DNA of 64,000 nucleotides from Bolinopsis microptera (GCF_026151205.1 NC_087073.1:12679578-12743577); one strand, 5' to 3'; shown: positions 8,339 to 23,300, counted from the first letter of the stretch. Made by a program: numbers and translations. The notes: generated from the sequence alone by a model not told the origin.

Positions 8339-11300
8339 CTGAAACGAGACAGCACGGGTGAGATGTCAAATACCGATTTTAAAGGAATTATGAACGTGTG
8401 AAATTATAACAGGCTGTGTCAACTCTAGCTCTAGACTCTAGATGAAGTAGATGCGAGAGGATGGTTACCAGGTTGGTACATTTAGTAAAGTGAAACGTCT
8501 GTAATATCTCAGTTATAGTAATGGTGATCTTCAACAGTAATAGTAATACAGCAGATTGAGACACACTTAAATTGAGATAATTTTATGGTAAAAACATCTC
8601 ACGGGACATTTCATTCCATGTCGTCCAAGGTTAGTGTCAGGGTTACAGAATGAGAATAGTTTTAGCAATATAATAGAGCAAAGGGAGTAGAGTTAGGGTT
8701 AAAGTTAGGTCCATTGTGTGCTAGGTTACGGTTTTGGCTTGAAATGGGACACGTTGAGAAATGAAAATTCGTATTGACTAATGATATTTAAGTATCTGAC
8801 TATCTAATCTGATCGCAGTTTGTCTTTCTGTAAGCACTTAGCACAATTCTATAGATCTGTTAAATACATGAACAATATGGTAGTATAGCGTTTACAATAA
8901 ATGAGACCCCTCGATATTTATAAATATTTTAAGTAAAGAGTATACTGTATAGGGAGTTAAAATTGAGTTGAAAAGTTGCGGGATTAAGTTTAAAATAGGA
9001 TATGGCTATGATTTTATATTCGATAAACCGAGTACCGCTCAAGAAAGATCCTAAATAAGGGTTTATTTATGAGGGATGTAACACTACATCACCCACTAAT
9101 AGCTTTTGGTCTAGCCCACAATTATATGAATAGTTTATGTTCAAGCTTGCACTCGTACCAGAGTCCAGCTTGCTAGCCTTTTGGGGGGGGGTCCAACCCG
9201 ATCAATTCCGATCATTCCGATCCCGATTTTGGCCTCATCAACCCTCATATCGGAAAAATCGGGAAAATTTAAATCTTCCCTCTGAGGTTTCTAGGCGATA
9301 TAGGTAGCTATTTCTGTACTTAAATATGACAAGAAATCGATTGGTGGTGGTCCCAGAACTCCAAAATGGTATCTTGTTCCAAACAAGAATCGTTTCGTCC
9401 GAAAAACAACACAATGTCGAATCAACTCTTGTTTGACAGAAACATCCACCCCGGTCCACAATTGAAAGAGGTACGGTTGGTAATAACAATCGTAACAAAT
9501 AGCGAACGCTTTAGTAACTTTTGATTTAAATTGTCTCCACAATTTGTCTCCACAATTTGTAACAGGCTATCTGCAGAAATGGGTAGCACGGTTAATGACT
9601 GGTCCTTTCTCAAACTTCCAATCCTCAGTTAGATACAAAGAATAGTCTACACAATTTTCAATAACATTAAAAGGGATGAAAATCACTTTATTTATCAAAA
9701 TCTTTATTTATCATGTAACAACTTTTCCATAGTACTGGAGAGTAAAACTCTATTAAACAAAAAAATTCTCGAGCACATTTTGAGTCAGTAACAGTAACAT
9801 GTCAATATGTTACAGACTCAAATGCGTTTAAAAACATTTTAGTAACAATAAATTGTGTAAACTGATGAGGAGGAGGAGGACTGAGGAGAAGGAGGACTGA
9901 GGAGGACAGAGGAGGAAGACTGAGGAGGACCAGGACGAGCACTAGGAGGATGAGGACGAGGACTAAGGACGAGGACTAGGAGTATGAGGACGAGGACTAA
10001 GGACGATCAGGACGAGGACTAAGGACGAGGAGGAGGACGACTGAGGAGGAGGACTGATTAGGAGGAGGACTGATTAGGAGGAGAAGGAAGAGAAGAAGGA
10101 GGAGGATGAGGAAGAGAACTGAGGAGGAGGAGGAGAAGGAGGAAGACTGAGGAGAAAGAGGAGGACCGAGAAGGACTGAGGAGGAAGAGGACTGAAGAGG
10201 AGAGGGAGGACTGAGGAAGAGGAGCAGGATTGGTGGAGGAAGACGAGAAGGAGGAGAAGGAGGAGGACGAGAGCGAGGACGAGGAGGAAGACTGTTAAAA
10301 AGGAGAAGGACGAGGACTGAGGAGGAGGACTGAGGATGAGGAGAAGGAGGACTGGGGGAGGACTAAGGACGAGGAGGACTGAGGAGGAGGACTGAGGGGA
10401 TGAGGAGGAGGAGAAGGAGGACTGGGGAGGACTGAGGAAGAGGAGGACTTAGGGAGGACTGAGGATGAGGAGGACTGAGGAGGATGATGACAAGGAGGAC
10501 TGAGGATGAGGAGGAGGAGAAGGAGGACTGGGGAAGGACTGATGAGGAGGAGGACTGGGGGAGGACTGAGGAGCAGGAGGATGACTTAGGAGTAGGAGGA
10601 GAAGGAGGAGAAGGAGGAAAAGGATGAGAGGGAGGAGGAGGACTGAGGAGGAGGAGGGGGAGGACTTAGGAGTAGGAGGAGAAGAAGGAAAAGGAGGACT
10701 GGCGAGGAGGAAGACTGACGAGGAGGAGAAGGACTGCGGAGGAGGAGGACTGAGGAGAAGGACTGCGGAGGAGGAGGATAAGGAGGAGAACGAGGAGGAG
10801 GATGAGGAGGACTGAAGAGGAGGAGGATAAGGAGGGGAATGAGGAGGTGGAGGAGGACGAGGAGGAGGACTCAGGAGGAAGACTGAAGAGGAGGATGATG
10901 AGGATGAGGACTGAGGAGGAATACTGAAGAGGACGAGGACTAAGGACGAGGAGGAGGAGGACGACGACTGAGGAGGAGGAATGATTAGGAGGAGAAGAAA
11001 AAGGAGAAGGAGGAGGAGGAGGAGGAGGAGGAGAAGGAGGAGGATGAGGACTGGGGGAGGACTGAGGAGGAGGATAAGGAGGAGGAGGACTAAGGACGAG
11101 GACGAGGACGATTATGAGGAGGACAGAGGATGAGGACTGATGAGGAGGAGGATGAGGAGGAGAAGGAGGAGGAGGACTGGGGGAGGACTCAGGAGGAAGA
11201 GGATGATGACTCAGGAGGAGGATGAGGACTCAGGAGGAGGACTCAGGAGGTGGACTCAGGAGGTGGAGGAGGATGAGAAGGACTCAGGAGGAGGAGGACG

Positions 11301-14300
11301 ACTATGAGGAGGACTGATGGGGAGGAGAAGGAGGATCAGGAGGAGAAATGAGGATGAGGAGGAGGAGAAGAAGAAGGAGAAGGAGAAGGAGGAGGACTGG
11401 GAGTAGGACTGAGGAGGAGAAGGGGATTGAGGAGGAAGGTGAGGAGGACTGAGGAGAAGGACGAGGAGTCAGGAAGAGGACTGAAGAGTGAAGAGGACTG
11501 AGGAGGAGAAGGACTCAGGAGGAGGAAGACTTAGGAGGAGGAGGAGGAGGACATCTAAATGTTTTGTCTGTTTTTGTCCGTTTTTGTCCGCCCTACTTTT
11601 TGTCCGTTTTGAAAATACAGGGTACCGAACGGACACAAAACATGATCCCCCAGCCAAGCATGTGTTACGATACAAATGTACTTGACTATACATTTAAGGT
11701 GCAGTGTACTAGTGATATTATGGTATGTTTAAAGACCGGACCACAAAATATAACCCGGTACCTAGTGTTGTACTAATACATAATAACAAGTAACAGGGAT
11801 AAAATTAATGAGCAGAAACAATCGATCTCACGTCAAGAGGCCAAAGCACTCGGGTCTGGGAGTACATGACAACTCCAACTAGTAGTGAGCATACTAGCCC
11901 CTGCAGTGGAAAAACACATAAAACATACTATTGGAATGTCCAATTAGTTCGTTTTCTCATAACAATATAGCATATGTAGGGGTTCTGGTTGAATTATATC
12001 ACTTCTGAGAGGTTTTAGAGATCGATTCTCTAAAATTTCTCAATTTTCCGATTTTTCCGATTTTTCCGATTCCGATTTTGGCCTCATCAACCCTCATATC
12101 GGACATCGGGTTGGACCCCCCCCCCCCCTTTTGTAAAACGCTAGTTAATACTGCTTGGGACTAATCATTAAGTGGTGCCATTATTTGGAAGTACTTGACG
12201 ACAAATCCCTACATTGTTATATATTTCGCTCTTAAAAGCGCATAACAGCAGGGTTCATCCCACTTCAGTTAAGCACAAAATGTTTGTCAAGTTGGTGCCT
12301 GTGTGGTATTATTCCCCACTTTTAGAATAAAAAATGTACACACTACACCCACAAAGTCATGACCTAGCTCCAAACCAACAGCTCCAAACTTAGCTGTAAG
12401 TGTAAAGTATTTCTGCTAAAAGTTCACTAAAGGATGATTTGAAGGATGATCATCATTCCACCTTTCTAAAATGCAAATAAACTTTACAGAAATGAATTAC
12501 AATTAGATTTACATAAGACCAAAACATCTACGACGAAGCAATATCACGATATAATAAAAACTGTAAAATCATAAATGATTGGGTCTTGGGACCTTTTCTT
12601 GGGTTTACTTATCTTGACTACTGAAATTGGTATTTAGGATCACCTGGTGCCGTGAAGCTGGATCTCAATTTGGCAACGACCTGCCATTCATATATAATAG
12701 TTATAGTGTCTTTTATCGATAGTTTACATTTACAGGAGACAGTCCACTCCATCCACTTTATTTTTTGTTTTAATATTGTTGTAATTTTAAATATAGTCTA
12801 GCTAATAAAAACAGTTTTAGTTTTCTATAGTTTAACATCTCATCATTTGATGTCACTACGTAGAAAACATAACACGATGGATTTGCTCACGTTTCTTTCT
12901 TAAAGTTCGTACTTCGGCAAATCCCCCACCCCTTTTTTAAAGAAAAAGCCATATAAGGGCTTATAAAAAGTTTAAGTTTGCTTTGATTACAGGTAGAAAA
13001 TTTGTAAGCCATATACAGCTAATTCAAGTGGATAAATATCAATAATACATAATTCCCCTCTAATTCCCATGAAATTCCCATGGAAACAATGTTTCCAAAA
13101 TTTTTCCAAATATGAGGAATCATAATATCGTTGATAGAATGCTATACTTGTACTAGAGGAATTTAATTCTCCCTTTGAATCAATCAAGCTACCTTACTCG
13201 GGATTATTATGACCGGGATAAAGTGGTGGGTTTAGGGTAATTTCGCCATATTTTTCCCGAACCATATTTTAACCGGTCGTTAATAAACCCGTCGTAATAA
13301 TCCCGAGTAAGGTAGATGATTTGTTGTAAATACTGAGATCAAACTATCAATTTACAGGCTATCGTCAAACATGTTGCAAGGCGTCATCTTCAGTGACATA
13401 AGCCTAAATAAACTTAAGGTACCATACTGAACAGTTTTACCCATAGTTGGTATAATTCGTCAGATCGGTGCCTGTAGATTTCAATTACTTGTAAATTTGT
13501 AACAACCACTGTTATATTTGACGTCTTATAACTGATTCACAGGCCTCTCCGACTGATTATACTGCTGTCGTAAAACAAATTATAATCTCAGTTCTCACTC
13601 CCGCCAAACAGTAACTGGCACCCAGCATGTGGTTACTATCATGGTTACCATGGTTACTATCATGGTTGCCATGGTTACTATCACGGAGATATAAAAGCAA
13701 GTATACTTGTACTACTGTCTTCCATCTTCCAGTTTTTATACCTAATATCTAGGCCGCGTATTTAATGTTCCGATCGGATATTACAGAGTTGTCATGTGAA
13801 CTCCATCCTCGAACTAATCCATTCCTATAAAATGTTGGAGTATAGTAGTTCGCTGTTTATTAGTCTCATGATGAAATACTGATAGTTGGATAATGTCCGG
13901 TTGAAAGATTCTAAGTCAATCAAATTCCATCCATGGATCACATCACCAATTAACCCATTAGGGACGATAGGGTCGTTTTTATGACCCACCTTTTCTAGAC
14001 GAAAAACCAAATTACTAAACGCTATAACGAATCTATAGCATATATACTCAAAATTTATCGGGCTTCATTATATGTAGCCCAATAAATTTTGAGCATATAT
14101 GCTATAGATTCGTTATAGCGTTTAGTAATTTGGTTTTTCGTCTAGAAAAGGTGGGTCATAAAAACGACCCTATCGTCCCTAATGGGTTAATCGTCACTGA
14201 TTGGTTGACGTGATCCGATCACCGTGTGATCCCTCATCTCAAGGGTCGTTACTTTCGTGATTATTCGTGACCCAGGTATACTTTCAAATACAGATATTGA

Positions 14301-17300
14301 TGACGAGACCAAGATATTTATAGAGCAGGGGACTCGTTTGATTAATGAACATGCTTGTGATAAGAGAGTCCATTTTGGTACTTCTTATGAAGTTTTCAAT
14401 CTTAAGAACTGTAGTCCTACATCTTTGAAGGAGTAACAGTATGAACAGAACATATTTTTCAGAACTATTAGATCTTCTGAAATTTATCGGTTGACCATGG
14501 TTCCTTGCATAGTCAAAGCTGTTTGGCAATGTATTGTTTTTGTATATTAGAGCTTTAGCCACAGGTAGGTTGGTCTGCACGGTTGCAATTACTCCTTATA
14601 TATTATTAAGTCTTTCATGATCACAATTTTCTTTAATAACTTGAATTATTTTATGTAGACTACTGATGATATTAAGCAGTGAGGCCCAGACTTGATCCGA
14701 CTTAAACATCTAAACAATCCAATATTATTAGTCTGAACAGATGGTATAAATTCATCAAGTGAATTTGTTGTCTGGACTCTGTTACCTTTTCTATCCGTGC
14801 TTCTACGACGTTGATTTTTTGTTCATTAGAACTTTTTCATATAACTTCTATTAACTTCATAAGGACCGAATTCATTTACCTAATTTTATCTAATCAATGA
14901 ATATATTGAACAACACAGCTTGGTTCTGAGCTGAGGATGTTTATTCGATTTAATTCGTCGAGTCCGCGTGATTCTCTAGGTACCACTTGTTCAATGGATT
15001 TATGAATTTATGTATATAACTGAGTTTATGTAAAGTTAGTATGTGATTTTTGAAGACTAAAGAGGCGTTATTAATTATTATGTATTTTCATTTTATGAAA
15101 TCTTGTAGAAAATGTTTTATAATCCAATTTGTCAAGCACCGCTCCAAATTTGCACTTCGATGTATTTCAATAAATGGTTTTGCACAGCCATTGCCCTTCT
15201 TAGACAAAGTTAAGGGGACATACACCAAAAGCTTTTATGCCCTGGCCCTGCTGTTAACGTCATATTAAGAAAGTATACATAAAAACAATAAGATTTGATT
15301 CATTAAAAATTATTTTTGAGGACCCGCACTTTCGAAAAAATAAATATTTTCTTTTTCGAAATTTTTGGAAATTTTGAGAAGTCTGTCACTGTAATACCGA
15401 TATTTCGGTCATTTTAAAAGTCTTTTGGCTGATTTTGTTACTGAAAATTACTTACAATCCGTAAAAGAAGCCCTTCAAAGGATTATATAATTGAACAATA
15501 AATGACGAAGTTACAGACCAAACAAGGTCGAGAGAAGGAAAATTGAAATTTTTGTAAAAATCAAAGTTGTATATTTTACCATTCACCCAGGTCATAAGAT
15601 ATCGCTTCAAAAATTCTTGTGAGTGTAGCTGATGATCATATCCAACTTTTTGGAACAGGATTTCTCTCAATTTTGAGTTTTAAGGTATGAAATGTGGCCT
15701 CAAACGACTTAGTAAAATTCATCGTAAAAAGGGCCAAACATGGCAGATTTAAGGCTTAAAATGCCTATAACTCAAAAAGTATCAGTTTTTTTGAAATAAT
15801 TTTTACAGAATCGTAATCAGCTTGAGAAGAAGAATCTTTTAGTACCAAATAGGTGATTTTAGAATACAAATTGTCTTAAATAATTTTCTAGCTCGAACAC
15901 AAGGGTCCCCCCTTGTATAAATTTTGTACAAATTGTACACATTTTTTTACAAAATTTCTGTCTTTAACTATTATAAATTTGGTACTAAAAGATTCGTCTT
16001 ACCAAGCTGATTACGATCCTGTAAAAATTATTTCAAAAAAACTGATACTTTTTGAGTTATAGGCATTTTAAGCCTTAAATCTGCCATGTTTGGCCCTTTT
16101 TACGATGAATTTAACTAAGTCGTTTGAGGCCACATTTCATACCTTAAAACTCAAAATTGAGAGAAATCCTGTTCCAAAAAGTTGGATATGATCATCAGCT
16201 ACACTCACAAGAATTTTTGAAGCGATATCTGCTGACCCGGGTGATTGGTGAAATGTACAACTTTAGAAGTAGGCAAAAATTTCAATTTTTATTTTTCGAC
16301 CTTGTTTGGTCTGTAACTTCGTCATTTATTGTTCAATTATATAATCCTTTCAGGGATTTCTTGTACGGATTGTAAGTAATCTTCAGTAACAAAATCAGCC
16401 AAAAGACTTTTAAAATGACCGAAATATCGGTATTACAGTGACAGACTTCTCAAAATTTCCAAAAATTTCGAAAAAGAAAATATCTATTTTTTCGAAACTG
16501 CGGGTCCTCAAAAATAATTTTTAATGTATCAGATCTTATTTTTTTTATGTATACTTTCTTAATATGACTTTAACAGCAGGGCCAGGGCATAAAAGCTTTT
16601 GGTGTATGTCCCCTTAAAGTACTAGTGTTAGATCTTTAAGCCATAGCCACCTACGTACAGTTCAATTATATGTCGAAATGTGGCTGAGAAATGACTTCCA
16701 AGTGGTTAAACTTAAAGAGCTATATCTTTATACAATTCTCGAGGTATAAATACTCCCTATTTTACCCATAATTTTAAGTGCTTTATACTTATAGAAAGGA
16801 AATGTTGTAAGGTTTCGAGACCATCAACGTTCAGTACTACCTAATCTTACGTTATTTGACCGGAAATTGCGTGAACGGACATAATTTTGAACCGACATTT
16901 AAATAAACGCTCGAAGGCATTCATTTAATGTATATAATTTAACTAATAACGACCTTATCGGACTTTATCCGAACGGACATTAAAATGAACGCTAGGGCCA
17001 CCTGCGTCCAATTAATGTCTGTTCAAATGAAGTCCGATAAGGTACGTTCTTTACAATACCTTCTTTTTAGACTTGTTCCGAGATTTAGATTTTCTTTTCC
17101 GTTCCTCGTCGCTAGAAGAGTCCAAACTTTCGTTCGGTGGACGGTACATTGTTGTCGATTTGCGGTATGGTCCAGTTTCTACCCAGCTTTCATTTCCGGG
17201 CTCCTCGCGTTGCTCGGACTCCTGAGCAGAAGATAATGTGTTAATGCGAGAAAGAAAACGGCCGCGTTAAGTACCGTACGTGATTCTTCAACACACCTGG

Positions 17301-20300
17301 GCAAGACGACTTGAAGACGGCCTGCAGTGAATTAGAGGTCGACCGTTTCCTTCGAACATTTGATGAAACGTCATTGTAAGCATATTAGAAGTCTTAATGA
17401 TCGTTTATCATTGAGAACCCTTATACTGTCCCTCATATTGGGGTTGAGCCACATTCATAATTGGATCTTACAGATTGCCGGTCTACGACTCTTTTCTCCA
17501 CGAATATAAGATTCTGTCTTGGTTTATGAAATGTTTCCAATACGCTAAATATTGCCTAATTACACCAATGAAACACTAGTTAAAGTAATTAAATCTTACT
17601 TTTATTGTCCCGGTGCAAGTATCTTAGACTCAGTTTCTGAGCGTAATTTTCTGAATGTTGATAGGTGTTGATAGATAATAAAACTTTCGGTTTTCTACTG
17701 AGAGTCACCTCATTTTTATCGTTTTCAATGCTTGTAGCAACTTCCGCTCATATCTACTTCAACACGTACTGATTTAACCAAGCTTAGGATTCGTTCACTT
17801 TGAACTTTTATGGCCTAAAAAGCTTCAATTCTTGTTGATAACAGTAAACTAGGTCTTACTCCTGTGACTCATTTTAGAATGTAAAGTCAAATAAAGCGGC
17901 AGTGAGTGAGCAAATTGGTGAGTTGGTCGTTGTTTGGGATGTTTTTTGTTCTTGTTGCTGGGAAACGGTCATCATGTTTAAAATTTTACCTCTGTAACTT
18001 TAAACTGTGTCTCATTCTTATTAGCCTATTGGCCTAATAATTATTTTCATTTTGTTCTTCGTTTACTCATACGGTATTTTTTGTTGTTCATGTTGAACAC
18101 ACATCTAATCGGCTCACCGCTCAAATAAAAGCGATTGCAACTTAAGTGGAAGTAGATGAGCTGCTAATAATTAGTCTTAAGATTCTTGAAGAGGTCGCGT
18201 TTCGAGAAATGGCACTTATAAGTAGTAGTAACTTACTCATATTGTCAGAAAGATAAGTTGATTTGGGGAAGTCTGATTATTTTATATTGCTAATATTAGT
18301 TGCCGTATTAAATTTAAACCTCCTAATTTGAGTTACAGCCTACGTGGTGATTTTGCGCTCGAGTGAATCTTATGCACCTTGTCCAATTGGGAGAGGGTGA
18401 GTGACTTTATGTAATCTATTTACCTTACTCGGGAATATTATGACTGGGATAAAGTGGTGGGTTTCCTCCATATTTTTCCCGGTCATCAATTTTCCCAGTC
18501 ATAAATTAACCCGCTATAATGTTCCCGAGTAAGGTAGTTTAACATTAAAATTTAAATGTTAGGAATATACATTTAAATTTGGGATACGTAATTTAGTTTA
18601 ATAAAAGTTACACCCACAATACAATTGTGTCCGTTTCTATGTGTCACATGGCCACATGAAAAAGAGATGGTTGTACCGAAAAACGATGAATCACCCACAT
18701 GACTGACTCAACTAAATTATTACTAAATTATTACACAATTGTTACTGCTGTATACTGTTTTCTGTGCTGCTCTTTGACGATGAAGTGTTGTATTTTCCTT
18801 GTTGTTGTATTAACAGTATTTTGCGGCCTGGGAGGAGCTGAGGAGAGTTTGGAAAGAAGGAACCAGAACTCTGAACTGGTGAAGAGATGTCACGGAGAGT
18901 TTCATGGAGCAATGCTTGAGAAACGGAGTTTGGGGGATGTGGCTGAACTAAGTGCACTGTTAAAGAGATGTATAATCGGAGGTTCGAGAAGCAGTGGAGA
19001 GTTGGAATAGAGCCGCACACACGTGCCACATGCGGAATAGACATAGAGGGACCAGGGTGGAATAGAACGAAGTTGAAGTAAGAAAAAGGGTGACACAAAT
19101 CAAATGATGGCTCATGTGACCATGTGGAGTTGGAGGGCAACATCAACACTGTTCTGTGAGCTGGTCCCAAATCTAGACGCCACGATAACGATAACCCTGT
19201 CTAGTCGTAGAGTACTGATAACTTTTAATCTGATGTAAAAAAGCTATAGAACTAATAATTTACCCCCATCCAGTTGTTTTCCTTGCTTCAGTTTCACTTA
19301 AAGGAAAACTTTCGTACTATCACCTTGGAACGCTAAAGTTTTTAGTACACTATATTTGAAATAATAACAAAATTGTAACCTTATCTAAAATAATCTAGAA
19401 CGACAATTAACCTAATCTCAAATGACTTAAAATAAGATAACTGAAAATGTAACATTATATAATGTGTTAAATTTGTCTTGTATTTATCGTCAGATAACCA
19501 CAGAATAGCTATAGTATCTCAGACTAACCTGTCGGTTAGACTCCGGATAGAAGTTATCGTAGTTCAAGTATTCGGGTGGCTCCTCTTTATATGTTGGGAC
19601 TGTTCCGCTAGTTTTGTTGCTCTCTTCCCTCATAGCCAACACGCTGCTGTCGAATTGGCTGCGTCGCTTTGTGGCTGGAATGTACTCGTCCGCTGGAGAA
19701 ATCGCGCTCGTTAAATTTAATAAACAACGTATTGCTTTAGATTAATTCAAACTTTTAGAGAAATTATCATCAATTAAATACAGGATAGATCTGTCAATAC
19801 TCAATTAATGTGACACAACTTGCCCCTTTGATTTCATCTGAACCAATGAGTCTCCTACGCGGCAAAGAATGCGAATACTTCTCATACCTGTTCATTGAAC
19901 ACAGTACGCGTTTAATGAAAATATCATACCAAATAAGTCGAAATTGAAAACTAAAGCCATCTCAGTCATCAGTGAGCTGTAGTACCGTGTAAAGGGGAGG
20001 CTCGTGTGTTGGGAAACTATCATCAGTTAAATAATAGTATAGGCAACGGACGGACACCTTTAACTCCAAGTCTTTCACCATCCTAGTTAGAGTAATTTCG
20101 ATATAATTATCGATTGAGATTATTTTATTTTGCTTTAAAGGCTTCCGCTACATGCTGGTTTCCGCTGTACTGATTACTGGGTGTAGCTAAGTTTCACTTT
20201 TGTGTAAAGAATTGTGCGAAAAAAAAGTTCATGGACGATTTTCCAAGGTTACAGAATACAGAGTTAAGAGTTTAAAATAATGGATTGTCTGTACTAAAAT

Positions 20301-23300
20301 ATAATTTCTGGAGTAGTACATCGTGGATTGAGACTGAGAGTATTTTCAACCCATATTTTGGTTCTTCTAAATTTAGCTCTGCCTAAATTTGAAATAAAAT
20401 AATTCCAGTTACAATGAAGTAAGAACACCTTTGAGTGGTTACAAACCTCAAAGCAGTGAAATCTCTTCAGACGTTATCGTTCTACTTCTAGAATGTTCTA
20501 GAATGTTCTTTATAATTTAAATCCAGTATTTGTTCCGGTTATCAAGTATGAGGGCTTTGTCATTTTATATGTTTTATATTTGTCGTATTATATTATATCT
20601 GTCATATTATATCGCAATTCGCAACCCTAACAATTTAAACCTTGCCATAAAGATCAGATCTATTAAAAATAAAATGGACCAAAGAACAGGTTGACACGCT
20701 TGTCTCTTTGAGATTCATGACATTTGAGATGGATTCAAATTAAAATGACGACATTGCTAACTGAAGACCTTATATCGATATAATACCCGTTCTTACAACC
20801 ACTGGGTATGTCTTTATGGCTTATCCATTATTCTAGTACCACTGCAGCCCTTGTGAATGGTGCTCCTGCATTGCTCATTGTAGGCTGCAGTTTCCAGCCA
20901 CATTACCAGATTGAGTGCAAAAATACGAATTCGATATCTCAAGGAATGGGTCGTAGGTAGATAGCTGTCACACTCCACTGCAGAGTGCAGGTGGTGCCCT
21001 TTCTAACTGATGCTATAAGTTATAACCGCCTTCAAGTTGGAAAAAGACCTGCAAAATATTGAAAAGATAACGTTATGGTTATAACGTAGTAGAAAAGATG
21101 ACGAACGACAGAAACAAGAAAGGTAAGGGAGAAATGATGTAAAATCTACACGTGCGAATTGAGCCGCGCAATATACATAAACAAATTTACCAGCGCTATC
21201 TATCATTTCCTATCGTTTGTTGCGAGTTGCGTGTTATTATGTATATTGCTTGTGATGCCAATGTTACATCCAAATCGTACGATTCCACTATAAATACCTC
21301 TAAGTGTTAGTGTTAGTGTTACCTTAAGGCCAATAAATTTGGTTTTAGTCACATTTTTTCGACTTTTCGAGACTATATTCCATTCCATTTAATTGATTTT
21401 TCCATTATTAATATTTAGCTACATTTTTTCGATTTCGCACATATATAGCAGCGGTTTTAAAGGCTAAAATCTAGAAGGGGTCGTTTCACATAATTACTTT
21501 AATGAGTTAAACTAGATGCAGATACTGCCTGATTGGAAAAGGAAGTAAGAGAAAGTGAAAGCATAAAAGCATTGGATTACACGTGTAATAGTCAAAATAG
21601 TTTAGCAGTAGGAACGGTGATGTCATTATATTAATTATTAACAATGTAAGCTCGATAATATTCATGTCATATATGCTCTACTAAAATTTTGGTCTGCTTT
21701 CAAATTAGTCGCCGAAAAATTTAGTCGCAACAAATTTCGGTTTACAACAATTTGGTTTACAACAATTTTAGTCCCAATTTTGACTAAATTTATGGTAGAC
21801 TGAATTTCTCGTTCTTAAGGTATCTCACTCCATGCTCCACCAGTTTTAAGGGGGCAAACACCAAAAATGTCCAGACCAAATGACCTCATAGGCAGTTCAG
21901 TGACCTTCTAGCGCACCGTTTCCACACCAAAAAAAATTATTTTGAGAATACCCATTTTTGTAATCGACCATTTCCTGGTTAAGAGTGCAATTTTCGGAAC
22001 AAATTATTTTGTGCAGTTGAGACGCTATAAGTTAATCATTTCTTGCGGTATCGGGTTGAAATTTTGCTCGCCGTTTATTCACATCTATTTCGAGGTGTGT
22101 GCAAAATCTTGATATCGTATCTAAAAACTAAAAGGCTGGTGTGTTATGAATTTTTAAAGTCAAAAAGCTAAAATTGTCCTTTTCAGGCTTATTTTAACAA
22201 AAAGTCAGTCAGGGAAGATCGGATTATTTGATGCTTGACATCAAATTGTTCTCTGAATTCTGGCGCAGAAAATGGGAGAAAATGTGATTTTTTGGCTTTG
22301 CAGATAAAAAATCACATTTTCTCCCATAACTTCAAAGGGAAGCATTTTAGGGTGTTTTGTTGTTCATAACTCATATATAAATGTGATAGGTGCGGTTATT
22401 TTGCACCCTTCAAAAAGTCACTAGCACATTCCTATCAAAATTTTGGAAAAATCAGTAAATATTAAAAACGAAAAATGTGCCTAAATTTGTTGTTTGGCTT
22501 TGAGGTCCAATAGATCAGAAGGTGAATGAGTAAAAACATTTTTGAGGGCATCAAAAACTGCGCCAGAATTCAGAGAACAATTTGATGTCAAGCATCAAAT
22601 AATCCGATCTTCCCTGACTGACTTTTTGTTAAAATAAGCCTGAAAAGGACAATTTTAGCTTTTTGACTTTAAAAATTCATAACACACCAGCCTTTTTAGA
22701 TACGATATCAAGATTTTGCACACACCTTGAAATAGATGTGAATAAACGGCGAGCAAAATTTCAACCCGATACCGCAAGAAATGATTAACTTATAGCGTCT
22801 CAACCACAAAATAATTTGTTCCGAAAATTGCACTCTTAACCAGGAAATGGTCGATTACAAAAATGGGTATTCTCAAAATAATTTTTTTTGGTGTGGAAAC
22901 GGTGCGCTAGAAGGTCACTGAACTGCCTATGAGGTCATTTGGTCTGGACGGCACAAACCACTGTTTTGGTGTATGCCCCCTTAATTGTTCTTATCATTTA
23001 CGGTCGCTGATGATGTCTACACCTTGATTACGGTAGCGCCGGTGCCTAGTATAGAAAAAGACAGTAGAAGATTCGTTGACATGTTGCAGCTTCTTACAAG
23101 TTACAGCAAACTCAGCTTTTGGTAAAAACTGTCCAATTCCAATACTTTTCGATTTTCGAAGCATTTCTAAGTAATTTTATTGATAACCCAACAATTGAGT
23201 TACAAAACGTTGACTCCACTTCATCCTTTAGCACGGTTACTTGAGAGAAAAGAGTTATATTTAAGTTCGGCAGTTGGTGTTTTCAGTAGGAATAAGGTCT

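Noticed and set aside
7747-8355. 202-codon minus-strand open frame as a gene
   Set aside because: It is a shadow: the splice acceptor at 8339 and exon phases select another frame on the same strand (8338-8087).
10624-10815. Glutamate/glycine-rich ORF
   Set aside because: By-product of the GGA purine tract, with no frame preference along the repeat.
15452-16375. Two matching 72-codon open frames as a gene pair
   Set aside because: They are mirror images created by the foldback arms and have no coding signature beyond being open.
19478-19714. Plus-strand 78-codon ORF
   Set aside because: Antisense shadow of exon 3 of the five-exon gene.
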